DNA of 61,997 bases from Hyphomicrobiales bacterium (lineage in GTDB: Bacteria > Pseudomonadota > Alphaproteobacteria > Rhizobiales > Phreatobacteraceae), in assembly GCA_017304475.1 (NCBI GenBank), contig JAFKKV010000015.1, forward strand, positions 253,428-315,424. The letters are read 5' to 3'. Of this stretch, positions 10,101 to 17,589 are shown piece after piece. Position numbers and translations under genes: made by a program. The notes under the pieces were generated by a model. The model had not been told where the DNA came from. It did no database searches and saw nothing but the letters and a program-made list of their open reading frames with translations. Position 1 is the stretch's first letter. The number at the start of each line of letters is the position of its first letter.

Positions 10101-11791
10101 CGGTGGCCGGCGCCTTCACGACCACCGGCGTCGTGACGGTCAATGGCACGCTGATCGGCGCGAACGGCCTCGACATCGACAGCGGCGGCGTCATCGGCGG
10201 CACGGGAACGCTGTCGACGACCCGGATCAATGCCGGCGGCATCCTCGCGCCCGGCAATTCCATCGGCACGATCACGGTCGCGGGCAATCTCAGCTTCGCG
10301 GCCGGCGGCGGCTATCGGGTCGAGGTGGCGCCCGGCGGCGCCGACCGGACCAATGTGACCGGCACCGCCAGCCTTGCCGGTACGGCAACCTTCCTGCCGC
10401 AGGCCGGAACCTATGTGATCAACACCCGCTATCTCATTCTCAATGCGGCCGGCGGCATCACCGGCACATTCGGCACCGCGGATTTCACCACCGGATTTGG
10501 GCTCGCGATCAAGCCGAAGCTCATTTACGACAACAACAACGTCTATCTGGAGCTTGCTCCCAGTTCGATCTCGCCGTTCCTGCCGGCCAATGCCGCGGGC
10601 AATCCGCGCAATGTCGCCGGCTCGATCGACACGGCCTTCGCCGCGGGCCATGCCCCGACGCCCTTTGTCGGCCTGTTCAACCTGTCGGCGGCGGGCCTTG
10701 CCAGCGCACTGTCGCAGCTGTCAGGCCAGATCGGTACCAGTGCGGCGGTGGCCGGTGCGCAGGACATGGGCCAGTTCCTCGACCTGATGCTCGACCCTTC
10801 AGTGGAGAGCCGGGCCGGCGGGACGCCCTCCAGCGCCAGCGGGCCGGCTTTGGCTTTCGAAGCGAGCGAGCTTGCGGGTTCCTTCGCGCAGATGACCGCC
10901 TATGCCAGCCTGCCGGGGCGCGGCACGGCGCGGCCCGACGAGCGGCGCTGGACGAGCTGGGGCACGGCCTATGCCGGCGCCGGTTCGTTCGCCGGCAATG
11001 CCGCGCTCGGCTCGTCCAACCTCAGCACCCGCGCGGCGGGCGTTGCCGCCGGCGCCGATTACCGCGTCGATGCCGGCACGCTCATCGGCTTCGCCCTATC
11101 GGGAACCTCGCTCAATTATGGCCTCGGCGGCTTCGGTTCGGGCAAGGGCGAGGCGTTCAAGGTCGGCCTCTACGCTTCCACCCGGCTCGGTGACGGCTAT
11201 CTCTCGGGCTCGGCGGCCTATGGCCATTATGCGCTGTCGACCAGCCGCTCGGTGGGGCTCACCGGAATCGGCGGCGACCTGACAGGCCATTTCGGCGCCC
11301 AGAGTTTCGCCGGCCGTATCGAAGCCGGCTACCGGCTCGCGGTGACCAGCGCGGCCGGCATCACTCCCTTCGCCGCGCTGCAGGCGCAGAATTTCCGCCA
11401 GCCGGGGTATAGCGAGACCGGCACCGCGGGCTCGGGCGCTTTCGCACTGAGCTATGGCGCGCGCAGCTTCACCAGCATGCAGAGTGAACTCGGGCTGCGC
11501 TTCGACACGCGCTTGGCGCTGACCGACGAGTCTATCCTGCTGCTGCGCGGGCGGCTCGCCTGGCGTCACGATTTTTCGGGCGCCCCGACATTGACTGCGA
11601 GCTTCGACAACTTGCCCAGCACCCCCTTCGTGGTGAACGGCACCGTGCCGGCGCGCGACGCGCTCATCGCCTCGCTCGGCTCCGAATGGCGCTTCATCAA
11701 TGGCTGGTCGCTCGGCGCCAAGTTTTCCGGCGAATTCTCCGGACGCTCCCAGACCTATGGCGGCAGCGGCACCATGCGTTATCAGTGGTGA
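4139..11791 (+). CDS. Giant repeat-built autotransporter (type Va secretion)
   Basis: A 2550-residue surface protein. It starts at GTG with AAGGA about 12-15 bases upstream and has an Arg/Lys-rich n-region, a hydrophobic core and a signal-peptidase site AFA/Q near residue 45. Residues about 48-330 are extremely Gly-rich. Residues about 350-2000 are Asn/Thr/Gly/Ser-rich beta-helix-like repeats of 94 and 70 residues. A junction (about 2019-2085) with GILAPGNSIGTITVAG resembles the autotransporter-associated repeat. Residues about 2270-2550 form the outer-membrane beta-barrel ending in YQW, the usual aromatic C-terminus. The role is probably adhesion or biofilm; the passenger shows no protease or other enzyme motif. 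It runs convergent to a small lipoprotein gene. Confidence 0.93.
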   Translation: MGSWRRAFRGKRGKRTSSTAAGRALGPLTAALGSAVLLGAAPAFAQTSGGTGGSGVGGRYDGGVTGGAYTLGGPGGTPGAAGTNGNGADWYAPGAVILFLGSGGGGGGGAGGGIGGTGGYTNAGSPGPGSPDFIIPGGTAGNAGGDSVQYAPGGGGGGNGGWHGSVSNGGTANLSGSTVGGDGGTGGRGGNIAGTSSSTGASGGGGGGGGGAGGYGAVGSSGAVVTSTGLVQGGNGGTGGNGGNASNTQPDAWFRIVGGNGGNGGDGGIGVYGSNFTFINNGTVQGGNGGGGGAGGSGQSSLYSSVAGAQGQGGEGVYGSNLTIITSGAINGGYGSTGQANAVTFTSGNNSLELRNGYSFSGQVAGDGNDQLRLGGSANGQFNSNQLGSQFTGFSSVAVNGTGTWFVYGTNSLAWSVNAGAGLQTATGLTLNLTSTLNNSGTVTTQVASSISVTGITTNSGSIVNGGSFSGRIANSGTVTNNGSMTSQVNSNSGTITNAGGWTGNILGNTGTITNNAGQTWSGTAVNSVGGTLINAGTITGTVGNSGSFDNSGWVQGRLTQSAGTTTNSGTLSGGVTVTGGSFTQTAGGVSGGLINSATVYANGGYINGAITNNAGGTFNVGGTVTSDSTFTNASGATLAVGVTGNYTVTGLITNNGTTTVASGGVLTGNAGIRNVGTLTSSGTVAGGLINTGTVNANGGAINGAIANNAGTFTVGGTVTSNSTFTNASGATLAVNSAGHYTVTGLISNAGTVTVASGGSLTGSAGISNSGSLTSSGTVAGGLTNTGTVNANGGAINGVIANNAGTFTVGGTVTSNSTFTNASGATLAVNSAGNYTVTGLISNAGTVTVASGGALTGSAGISNAGSLTSSGTVSGGLTNTGTVIANGGAINGAIANNAGTFTVGGTVTSNSTFSNASGAILAVNAVGNYTVTGLISNAGTVNVASSGTLAGSAGISNTGSLISSGTVAGGLINTGTVYANGGAVNGAIANNAGTFTVGGTVTSNSTFTNATGATLAVNSAGNYAVTGLISNAGTVTVASGGALTGSAGISNSGSLTTSGTVAGGLTNTGTVIANGGAINGAISNSASFTVGGTVTSANGFTNNAGATLTINAGGHYTIGSLTNAGTVVNNGTLIDDLDNSGSFTNNLTTNAIVNTNTGNITNSATGSWTGQVTSNANIITNAGSWTGDILANSGTITNQAGATWSGNATNGTGTLSNFGTWTGTIANAATFDNKAGGTVSGLVTNTAGTTTNAGALNGGATVSGGTLTNNNLIVGAVTISGTGTLANNATITGTVSNAATFNNNAGGTVSGLLTNTAGTTTNAGHLNGGATVSGGTLINNNLIAGAVTISGTGTLTNNATITGALSNAATFNNNAGGTVSGLLTNTAGTTTNAGQLNGGASVSGGTLINNNLVVGAVTISGTGTVSNNATITGAVSNAATFGNNAGGTVSGLLTNTAGTTTNAGALNGGASVSGGTLLNNNLIVGAVTVSGTGTLTNNATITGAVSNAATFDNKAAGTVSGLLTNTAGTTTNAGQLNGGATVSGGTLINDNLVVGAVTVSGTGTLTNNATITGAVSNAATFDNKAGGTVSGLLTVTAGATTNAGQLNGGVSITGGSFTQTAGSVTGGLTNSGAVYANGGAINGAIVNSGGFTVGGTVTSANGFTNNALGTLTINAGGHYTIGSLTNAGTVVNNGTLIDDLDNSGSFTNNLTTKAIVNTNTGTITNAATGSWTGQVTSNAHVIGNAGSWTGDILANSGTITNQAGATWIGNATNGTGTLTNFGTWTGTIANAGTFDNKAGATVSGLVTNTAGTATNAGALNGGVSVTGGSFTQTGGSVTGGLTNTATVNANGGAINGAVANNAGTFSVGGTVTSNSTFTNASGATLAVKAAGDYTVTGLVTNAGTLTIASGGSLTGNAGISNSGTLTTSGTLAGGLTNGGSVYAVAGAVNGPIVNNAGLFAVTGTVTSNDAFANASGATLGVAAGGHYTVAGAFTTTGVVTVNGTLIGANGLDIDSGGVIGGTGTLSTTRINAGGILAPGNSIGTITVAGNLSFAAGGGYRVEVAPGGADRTNVTGTASLAGTATFLPQAGTYVINTRYLILNAAGGITGTFGTADFTTGFGLAIKPKLIYDNNNVYLELAPSSISPFLPANAAGNPRNVAGSIDTAFAAGHAPTPFVGLFNLSAAGLASALSQLSGQIGTSAAVAGAQDMGQFLDLMLDPSVESRAGGTPSSASGPALAFEASELAGSFAQMTAYASLPGRGTARPDERRWTSWGTAYAGAGSFAGNAALGSSNLSTRAAGVAAGADYRVDAGTLIGFALSGTSLNYGLGGFGSGKGEAFKVGLYASTRLGDGYLSGSAAYGHYALSTSRSVGLTGIGGDLTGHFGAQSFAGRIEAGYRLAVTSAAGITPFAALQAQNFRQPGYSETGTAGSGAFALSYGARSFTSMQSELGLRFDTRLALTDESILLLRGRLAWRHDFSGAPTLTASFDNLPSTPFVVNGTVPARDALIASLGSEWRFINGWSLGAKFSGEFSGRSQTYGGSGTMRYQW
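6014..7420 (+). repeat. Five tandem ~282-bp (94-aa) repeats in the autotransporter passenger
   Basis: The start of each unit (accag) recurs at 6014, 6296, 6578, 6860, 7142 and 7421, a period of exactly 282 bp except the last (279). The encoded unit runs from TSNSTFTNASGATLAV to NNAGTFTVGGTV. A sixth isolated unit of 282 bp lies at 9752-10033. All lengths are multiples of three, so unit gain or loss keeps the frame. Confidence 0.93.
7421..7840 (+). repeat. Intragenic segmental duplication, first copy
   Basis: This block matches 9110-9529 almost base for base at a constant offset of 1689 bp (563 codons), and the similarity continues for some tens of bases on either side. The encoded segment includes TINAGGHYTIGSLTNAGTVV and GSWTGDILANSGTITNQAG. 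It contains the change from the 94-aa to the 70-aa repeat type. Confidence 0.88.
7841..8890 (+). repeat. Five tandem 210-bp (70-aa) repeats in the autotransporter passenger
   Basis: The unit start (gccggnggcac) recurs at 7841, 8051, 8261, 8471, 8681 (gccgccggcac) and 8891, a period of exactly 210 bp, followed by a partial unit. The encoded unit has the pattern GTVSGLLTNTAGTTTNAG, then LNGGATVSGGTL and SGTGTLTNNATITGAVSNAA. Units differ by scattered substitutions. Confidence 0.93.
9110..9529 (+). repeat. Intragenic segmental duplication, second copy
   Basis: Second copy of the block at 7421-7840. Differences are mostly single bases, and a few change residues (for example TNAIVN to TKAIVN). 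The two copies flank the 210-bp array, which would favour recombination that expands or deletes the array. Confidence 0.88.
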
Positions 11792-11816
11792 GAGCGCCGA
11801 CGCGCTGCTTGCGGCG

Positions 11817-12239
11817 TCAGAACGCGGCGCAGACCGGCGACAGGACGAGGCCGACCGACTGCTGGCGGAAGCGCTGCATATAGGCCGCCCTGATCTCGGC
11901 GACGCGCGCCAGGCTTTCCGGCGTCTCCGCGAAGACCAGGCGCATGACGAAGGACGGCTCGCGGGTGACCCGCCCGGTCTCCCGGTCACGCCATTGCCCG
12001 GACGCCGGCTGCCATGTCAGCCCATCGGGAAAGCGCGGCGTCACGCTATCGCGCAGGAAGGCCGCCCATTGCGCCTCGGAGACCCGGCCATGGCCGGAAA
12101 TGTCGCGGCCGAAAAACAGCTCGGCCTGCAGCATGTGTCGGCCGTTCAGCTGCGGGCACGCCTGATCGACCTGTGCGATCGGCCCTGCGCAGCCCGCGAG
12201 CAAGGGCAGGCAGAGCAGGGCGGGAAGCAGTCGACGCAA
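11817..12239 (-). CDS. DUF3574-domain lipoprotein
   Basis: A 140-residue protein with a lipoprotein signal: MRR, a hydrophobic stretch and the lipobox LLAGC, so Cys16 would be acylated. The mature part (ELFFGRDI, then QWAAFLRDSVTPRFPDGLT) matches DUF3574, a family of small secreted proteins of unknown function. It is convergent with the autotransporter, with a gap of only 25 bp and no obvious terminator between them. Confidence 0.82.
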   Translation of the reverse strand: MRRLLPALLCLPLLAGCAGPIAQVDQACPQLNGRHMLQAELFFGRDISGHGRVSEAQWAAFLRDSVTPRFPDGLTWQPASGQWRDRETGRVTREPSFVMRLVFAETPESLARVAEIRAAYMQRFRQQSVGLVLSPVCAAF

Positions 12240-12369
12240 TTCATTTCTCCGGACGGCCGATCGAAACCATGGCCGTCTTGCCGCGATTCCGTGCCGGAGG
12301 AAAGCGATCGCGGTCGGGTCAGGGGCGTGGTCGTTTCAGGCTAAAACGCTCTGTACCAGGCTTAGTCAC

Positions 12370-12391
12370 CCTTCGAGGCGAGCCTCGAAGG
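12370..12391. repeat. 22-bp palindrome (REP-like)
   Basis: CCTTCGAGGC and GCCTCGAAGG are separated by GA, forming a perfect 10-bp inverted repeat between the lipoprotein start and the GGT-like stop. A matching half (ccacccttcgaggctcg) occurs near 61871. It may act as a terminator-like hairpin or be a remnant of a dispersed repeat. Confidence 0.6.
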
Positions 12392-12435
12392 ACGGCCAAC
12401 CTTGGCGCCGCGCTTCAATCTGCAACGACGAGACC

Positions 12436-14034
12436 TCAGGGCGTCGCTACATAGCCGTCGCGCCGCGGGTCGGCGGCTCCGGTAAACAGCCCGGTGGCCG
12501 GATCGACGCTGACGGCCTGCATGCCGCCGACCTTCATCGTCCAGCCTTCCGTGAAGGCCTCGATCGCGTGGCCGCGCGCCGCGAGACCGGCGACCACCTC
12601 GGGTGCGACGCGGTTCTCGGTCTGGATGAAGCGGCCGTCCCAGAGCCGTGCGCGCGGCGCCTCGATCGCTTCCTGCAAGGGCAGGCCGAAATCGATATGG
12701 TGGACGAAGGCCTGCGCCTGGGTTTGGAGGATGCCGTAGCTGCCGGGCGTACCCAGCGCCAGGACCGGCTTGCCGTCGCGTGTCGAGATCGACGGCGACA
12801 TGCACATGAGCAATGCGCCGCCCGGCCGCGAACGGTTCGGACTGCCGGGCTGGACATCGGCCCAATAGAGGAAGTTGTTGAGGCAAAGGCCGGTGCCCGG
12901 CACCACCACGCCGCTGCCGAAGGGGCTGCCCAGGCTCTGCGTGACGCAGACCATGTTGCCCTCGCGATCGGCGATCGAGAAGGACGTCGTATGCGCCGGA
13001 TCCTCGCCGGCCTGCGCCATCCATTGCTCGGTCGGCCCGGATATGGGCGTGCCGTCGAGGACCCGGGCGCGCAGCCGCGCGACCGATGCATCCGACATGA
13101 TATCGGCGAGCCGGTCCGGCGGCGGATTGTTGTGGGCGATACGAATGCCGGCTGCGAGCCGGATGGCGCGGTAGACCAGGTCGAGATGGTCGACGCTGTT
13201 ATGGGCCTTGGTCTTCAGGTCGAGGCCTTCGAGGATGCGCAGGGTCAGCAGGAACTGGAAGCCTTCGCAGGGCGGCGGCGGCACGTGAATGGTAAGATCG
13301 CGATAGCGCGCCGGCAGCGGATCGCGCCAGACCGGCTTGAAATCGGTGAGATCGGAGAGCTGCAGGATGCCGCCGAGGCTCGCCAGATGCGCGACGATCC
13401 GGGCACCGAGCTCGCCGCCATAGAGGTGCTCCGGCCCCTTGGTCGCCAAGGCGCGCAAGGTGGCGCCGAGATCCGGCTGGCGCAGCAGCATGCCGATCGC
13501 CGGCTTGGCGCCGCCGGGCAGATAGGCCCTGGCCCAGTGCTCGTAGAGGGCAGGGTGGCGGGCGAGCAGCGGCGCCTGCTCGACGAATTCCTCGGCGCCG
13601 AATTCGGCCAGCGCGAAACCGTCCTCGGCCAGCGCGATCGCCGGCGCGAAAATCTCGGCCAGCGGCTTGCGGCCATAGGTGCCGGCCAGTTCGCACCAGC
13701 CCGCCAGATTGCCCGGCGTGCCGACCGGCAGCGGCCCGCGTTCCAGCTCGGCGCGCTCGCGGAAGCGGTCGACCGGGAAGGCGGAGGGGATCGGTGGCAC
13801 GAAGTCGAGCACGCGCACGCGCTGCTCGGCGGCGACCCACATGGTCGCCAGGCCTTCGCCGGCGAGGCTGGACATGAAGGGTTCGACGACATTGAGCGCG
13901 GCGCCGACCGCCGCCGCCGCGTCGAAGGCATTGCCGCCGCTGGCCAGAATGCGCGCGCCCGCCTGGGCCGCGTGGGGATGCGCCGCGGCCACCATGCCGT
14001 GGAGCGATGTTATTGTCGGCCGGCGTCCGTGCAT
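12436..14034 (-). CDS. Gamma-glutamyltransferase-family N-terminal nucleophile hydrolase
   Basis: A 532-residue protein of the GGT family, which self-cleaves before a Thr. The predicted nucleophile is T349 in HTTSFSIADREGN, followed by SPFGSGVVVPGTGLCLNN of the small subunit. Where classical GGTs have a DxRExAP motif whose Arg binds the glutamate carboxylate, this protein reads LDFVPPIPSAFP, so gamma-glutamyl specificity is doubtful. No signal peptide is visible, suggesting a cytoplasmic enzyme. ATG 14034 has GGGGGA about 6 bases upstream and begins at the conserved domain. It is the last gene of a probable operon with thioesterase, MFS carrier and amidase. Confidence 0.87.
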   Translation of the reverse strand: MHGRRPTITSLHGMVAAAHPHAAQAGARILASGGNAFDAAAAVGAALNVVEPFMSSLAGEGLATMWVAAEQRVRVLDFVPPIPSAFPVDRFRERAELERGPLPVGTPGNLAGWCELAGTYGRKPLAEIFAPAIALAEDGFALAEFGAEEFVEQAPLLARHPALYEHWARAYLPGGAKPAIGMLLRQPDLGATLRALATKGPEHLYGGELGARIVAHLASLGGILQLSDLTDFKPVWRDPLPARYRDLTIHVPPPPCEGFQFLLTLRILEGLDLKTKAHNSVDHLDLVYRAIRLAAGIRIAHNNPPPDRLADIMSDASVARLRARVLDGTPISGPTEQWMAQAGEDPAHTTSFSIADREGNMVCVTQSLGSPFGSGVVVPGTGLCLNNFLYWADVQPGSPNRSRPGGALLMCMSPSISTRDGKPVLALGTPGSYGILQTQAQAFVHHIDFGLPLQEAIEAPRARLWDGRFIQTENRVAPEVVAGLAARGHAIEAFTEGWTMKVGGMQAVSVDPATGLFTGAADPRRDGYVATP

Positions 14035-14149
14035 TGCTTGTCCCCCTCGATGTCTTTGCTTTGGGGGGATCATAACCACGGCTCGCCGTTGCACCTCCCG
14101 CAAGGTGGCAGGCCTCGCATGCGGCGGCGGAGTGTCGGGCCGGCTTCCG

Positions 14150-14584
14150 TCAGCCGGCGACGGCTCCGGACGGTGCCCGATAGAGCACGATCTGGGTGCA
14201 GCGGAACAAGGCAATGGTCTTGCCGGTCGCCTCGCTCTTCACCTCGGCATCCCAGACCTGGGTGGTGCGCCCGCCATGGACCAGGCGCGCCTGGCAGCGC
14301 ACGCCGCCCTCGCGCGCGGTGCCGAGGAAATTGGTCTTCAGCTCGGCCGTGGTGAAACCGGAAGCGTCGGCCGGAAGCGACAGCTTGCAGCCGAAACCGC
14401 TGGCGCTGTCGGCGAGCGCGACGACGGCCGCCGCGTGCAGGAAGCCGTTGGGGGCCTTGTGGTGCGGCTGGACGTCGAAGCGGCCCTCGACGAAGCCGGG
14501 ACGCGCCTCGATCCAGTCGAAGCCGAGATGGCCGGGCAGGCTGCCGGCCTGGGAGACTTGGATGGTTTGCACTGCGTCGTTCAT
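14150..14584 (-). CDS. PaaI/YdiI-like hotdog-fold thioesterase
   Basis: A 144-residue single hotdog domain. HKAPNGFLHAAAVVALADS is the central-helix region where the PaaI group usually has HGG, with Asp in ALADS in the place used for catalysis; the second half is TTAELKTNFLGTAREG. It probably hydrolyses an acyl-CoA or similar thioester in the cytoplasm. It lies 73 bp downstream of the MFS gene and 115 bp upstream of the GGT-like gene, all on the same strand, so it is likely part of the same catabolic operon. Substrate unknown. Confidence 0.83.
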   Translation of the reverse strand: MNDAVQTIQVSQAGSLPGHLGFDWIEARPGFVEGRFDVQPHHKAPNGFLHAAAVVALADSASGFGCKLSLPADASGFTTAELKTNFLGTAREGGVRCQARLVHGGRTTQVWDAEVKSEATGKTIALFRCTQIVLYRAPSGAVAG

Positions 14585-14657
14585 CGGTCATCCCTTGTTG
14601 CGCGGCGTGACGCCCGCCTCATGACGTCCGCCTTATTGTTTCGTCCTATTGTTCTGC

Positions 14658-15902
14658 CTATTGGCCGTTCCCCGGTCGCTCCGCCCGCGACATCGCGCCG
14701 ACGATGGCGGCTGCGACGAGGTTGCCGGCAATGCCGGCCAGGATCGGCAGCATATAGCTGCGGCTGACATCGAAGGCGAAGCCGGCGGCACTTGGGCCGA
14801 TCAAGGTGCCGAAGGCCACGCTGGTATAGAGAATGCCGATAATGCCGCTGACATTGCGCCCGCCGAAATGGTCCATGACCAGGGCCGGCAGCAGGGCGAC
14901 GAAACCGCCATAGAACACGCCATAGGCGAAGGCGAAGACCGCGAGCGGCCAGAACCCGGCCGACAGGGCCCAGATCGCGAGCGCCAGCGCCATGCCGAGG
15001 AACATGGCGAACAGTGCCAGCGCACGGCCCAGGCGATCGGCCAGGCCGCCGAGGAAAAACCGCCCGGCCGTGCTGCCGACGCCGATCACGCCGAGCAGGA
15101 GAACGGCCGATGCCGGCGCCACGCCATGGTCGACCGCATAGGGCACCAGATGAACGAAGGGCACGAACAGCCCGAACGAGCAGATCAGGCAGGCGGCATA
15201 GAGCCCGGCGAAACGCCGGGACGTCACGGCCTGCCGCACCGAGAAGCCCTGCGGCGGCATGGCCTGATGGCCGGAGACCGGTGGGTCGCCGTCGGGTGCA
15301 AGTCCCCGGTCGCGCGGATCGTTCTCGATCAGCAGTGCCATGCCGGCGCCGATGGCGGCCGCGAGGCCGCCGAGGACCAGATAGGCGGTACGCCAGCCCA
15401 AGGTCTGGATCAGCAGCGAGGCCAGCGGCGGCATGACCAGCGTGCCGACGCCGATGCCGCTGACCGCGAGCCCCGAGGCGAAGCCGCGCCGCCGGACGAA
15501 CCAGCGCTGCACGGCGCCGATGACGGGCACATAGGACAAGCCGACGCCGAGGCCGACGCCCAATCCATAGGCCAGATAGATCTGGGTGAGGCTGCCGGCG
15601 ACGCTCGCGATCGCCATGCCGAGGCCGGTCAGGAGCATGCCCAGCACGGCGAGCCGGCGCGAGCCCCAGCGGTCGGCCAGCGGTCCGCTGACCACGCCGA
15701 GGCCGAAATAGAGAAAGCCGGCCAGCGAGAACACCAGCGAGACCGAGCCGCGCGAGGCGCCGAAATCGGCCTGCAGGGGCTCGACGAAAGCGCTGAACGT
15801 ATAGGCGCTGCCGAAGCCGACAAAGGTCACCGCGAAGGCGCCGGCGACCACCAGCCAGCCCTGGAACAGCCGAGGCGCGGGCCGCAACGATTGAATGGCC
15901 AC
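14658..15902 (-). CDS. MFS transporter, monocarboxylate-carrier-like
   Basis: A 414-residue, 12-segment inner-membrane carrier. It begins RLFQGWLVVAGAFAVTF and carries the loop motif DRWGSRR, with RWFVRRRGFASGLAVSG after segment 5, as in MCT-like bacterial MFS proteins. GTG 15902 is preferred because AAGGAG lies 7 bases upstream; ATG 15959, immediately after the amidase stop codon, is an alternative. It is flanked by amidase and thioesterase genes, so it probably imports the substrate of, or exports a product from, that pathway. Confidence 0.83.
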   Translation of the reverse strand: MAIQSLRPAPRLFQGWLVVAGAFAVTFVGFGSAYTFSAFVEPLQADFGASRGSVSLVFSLAGFLYFGLGVVSGPLADRWGSRRLAVLGMLLTGLGMAIASVAGSLTQIYLAYGLGVGLGVGLSYVPVIGAVQRWFVRRRGFASGLAVSGIGVGTLVMPPLASLLIQTLGWRTAYLVLGGLAAAIGAGMALLIENDPRDRGLAPDGDPPVSGHQAMPPQGFSVRQAVTSRRFAGLYAACLICSFGLFVPFVHLVPYAVDHGVAPASAVLLLGVIGVGSTAGRFFLGGLADRLGRALALFAMFLGMALALAIWALSAGFWPLAVFAFAYGVFYGGFVALLPALVMDHFGGRNVSGIIGILYTSVAFGTLIGPSAAGFAFDVSRSYMLPILAGIAGNLVAAAIVGAMSRAERPGNGQ

Positions 15903-15960
15903 ATCGCTCTCCTTCATACCGGCCGATGGGGCGGAATTCGTCTCGGGTTCACGCAACATG

Positions 15961-17367
15961 TCAAACCTCGGGATGCCGGCGATGCCAGGCCGTGGCGCCC
16001 TGGAACGCGGCGCCGGCACGAACCAGCGTCGCTTCGCCGAGATGGTCGGCGACGAGTTGAAAGGCGACCGGCAGCCCCGCCGCGGTGAAGCCGCCCGGAA
16101 GCGTGATGGTCGGATGTCCCGTCAGGTTGAACGGGCAGGTATAGCGCTGCAGGTCGGCAATGAGCCCGGGCTGTTCGCCGAGCGTCCGGATCATGGCGAG
16201 CGACAGGGGCGCGAAGGGGTGAGCCGGCGTCAGCAAAAGATCGATCGTGCCGAACAGCGCGTCGACGCGGCCGCGCAGGTCCATGCGGCGCAGAAGGATC
16301 TTCTGGTGGTCGAGCCCGGACAGCCCGCGCCCGGTTTCGATGACCGAGGCGAGCACCGCGCCATACTCCTCCTTTCGCGCGGGATAGGTCGCCTCATGGG
16401 CAACCGCCGCTTCGACCGCGCAAAGTGGCGACCAATCGGCGATCGCCTGGGCGACATCGGGGAAACGGACGTCGACGATATCGGCGCCGAGCGCGCGGAA
16501 TGTCGCGAGCGCCTCCGCCAGCGCGGCCTGGACGATCGGGTCCACGCCGTCGCCGTTCCAGGCGGCGTCGATACCGATGCGCAGGCCGTCCACGCCTTCG
16601 CCGGAGGCTTCAAGGCAGTCCGGCAAGGCCGCACGAAGCGCGGTCGGATCCTGGGGATCAGGACCGGCGATGACATCCAGCATGGCGCCGGCATCCGCGG
16701 CGCTGCGGGCGATCGTCCCGACATGGTCGAGCGATGGCGCGAGCGCGAACATGCCGTGGCGGCTGACACGGCCCCAGCTCGGCTTCAATCCGGTCAGGCC
16801 ATTGGCGGCCGAGGGCCAGCGGATCGAACCGCCCGTGTCGGAGGCGACGGCGGCATGGCAAAGGCCGGCGGCCGTCGCGACCGCCGCGCCGCTCGACGAG
16901 ATGCCGGGCCAATAATCGGCATTCCAGGGGTTCTTCGGCGGGATCACAGTGGGATGGTGGTCGGAATAGGCGCCCTCGGTGAGCTGCAGCTTGCCGAGCA
17001 GCACGGCGCCCGCCTGCCGCAGCCGCCGGACCACCGTCGCATCCTCGGTCGGGCGGTGATCCCGGTGGATCGCCATGCCGGCGGCGGTCGGAACGCCCTC
17101 GGTCCAGAGCAGGTCCTTCACGCCGACCGGCACCCCATGCAGGGCGCCGCGATACCGGCCCGCGGCGATGTCCGCCTCGGCGGTCCTGGCCTCGGCCATG
17201 GCGGTCTCGGCCGTCACATGAGCGTAGCTGCAAAGCGTGTCGTCCAGCGCGGCGATGCGGTCGAGCGCGGCGCGGGCCGCCTCGACCGGCGAGACGTCGC
17301 GGGCCCGGATGCGGGCGGCAAGCTCGGTCAGTTCGAGAAAATGCAGGTCGGAGGAGGGGGCATGCAT
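15961..17367 (-). CDS. Amidase-signature-family hydrolase
   Basis: A 468-residue amidase with the Ser-cisSer-Lys triad visible: K84 in VGVKDLL, cis-Ser S159 in GISSSGAA and nucleophile S181 in SDTGGSIRWPS. It would hydrolyse a carboxamide to the acid and ammonia or an amine in the cytoplasm. There is no sign of a GatA role: gatB and gatC are absent from the neighbourhood. It is first gene of the probable operon amidase-MFS-thioesterase-GGT-like and is divergent from the LysR gene. ATG 17367 is chosen because the domain begins there, HFLELTELAARIRARDVSPVE. Confidence 0.88.
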   Translation of the reverse strand: MHAPSSDLHFLELTELAARIRARDVSPVEAARAALDRIAALDDTLCSYAHVTAETAMAEARTAEADIAAGRYRGALHGVPVGVKDLLWTEGVPTAAGMAIHRDHRPTEDATVVRRLRQAGAVLLGKLQLTEGAYSDHHPTVIPPKNPWNADYWPGISSSGAAVATAAGLCHAAVASDTGGSIRWPSAANGLTGLKPSWGRVSRHGMFALAPSLDHVGTIARSAADAGAMLDVIAGPDPQDPTALRAALPDCLEASGEGVDGLRIGIDAAWNGDGVDPIVQAALAEALATFRALGADIVDVRFPDVAQAIADWSPLCAVEAAVAHEATYPARKEEYGAVLASVIETGRGLSGLDHQKILLRRMDLRGRVDALFGTIDLLLTPAHPFAPLSLAMIRTLGEQPGLIADLQRYTCPFNLTGHPTITLPGGFTAAGLPVAFQLVADHLGEATLVRAGAAFQGATAWHRRHPEV

Positions 17368-17589
17368 CGGTGTTTCTGTCCAATATCGGAGACGGCATTG
17401 ACGGGAACACCGGCCGGCCAAGCCAATGGCCTGACCCGTCGCGGTTTCCTCGTCGATTGAATTCAGCTAATCTGATCCGGTGGAGGCGCGGCGATCCAGG
17501 AACGCCGAGCCGATCGGAAAGCCAGCATCGCGTAACGCGAGATCCGCCGCAAACCAGATCTTCTGAGCATTTCGCATTAGGAAAACTAA
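17368..17589. promoter_or_regulatory. Divergent control region between amidase operon and LysR gene
   Basis: These 222 bp must hold both promoters. CTAAT, the core reported for GcvA-type binding, is at 17464-17468, and a short dyad TTAG-N5-CTAA lies at 17577-17589, against the LysR start codon. Both are short and AT-rich in a GC-rich setting, so chance cannot be excluded. Confidence 0.4.

Noticed and set aside
5359..10651. Long open frames on the minus strand opposite the autotransporter, for example about 5516-6358, 7298-8113, 8320-9027 and 9395-10651
   Set aside because: They mirror the sense-strand repeats and GC-rich codon pattern, have low-complexity Val/Pro or Gly/Ala/Arg composition, and show no family signature or ribosome site.
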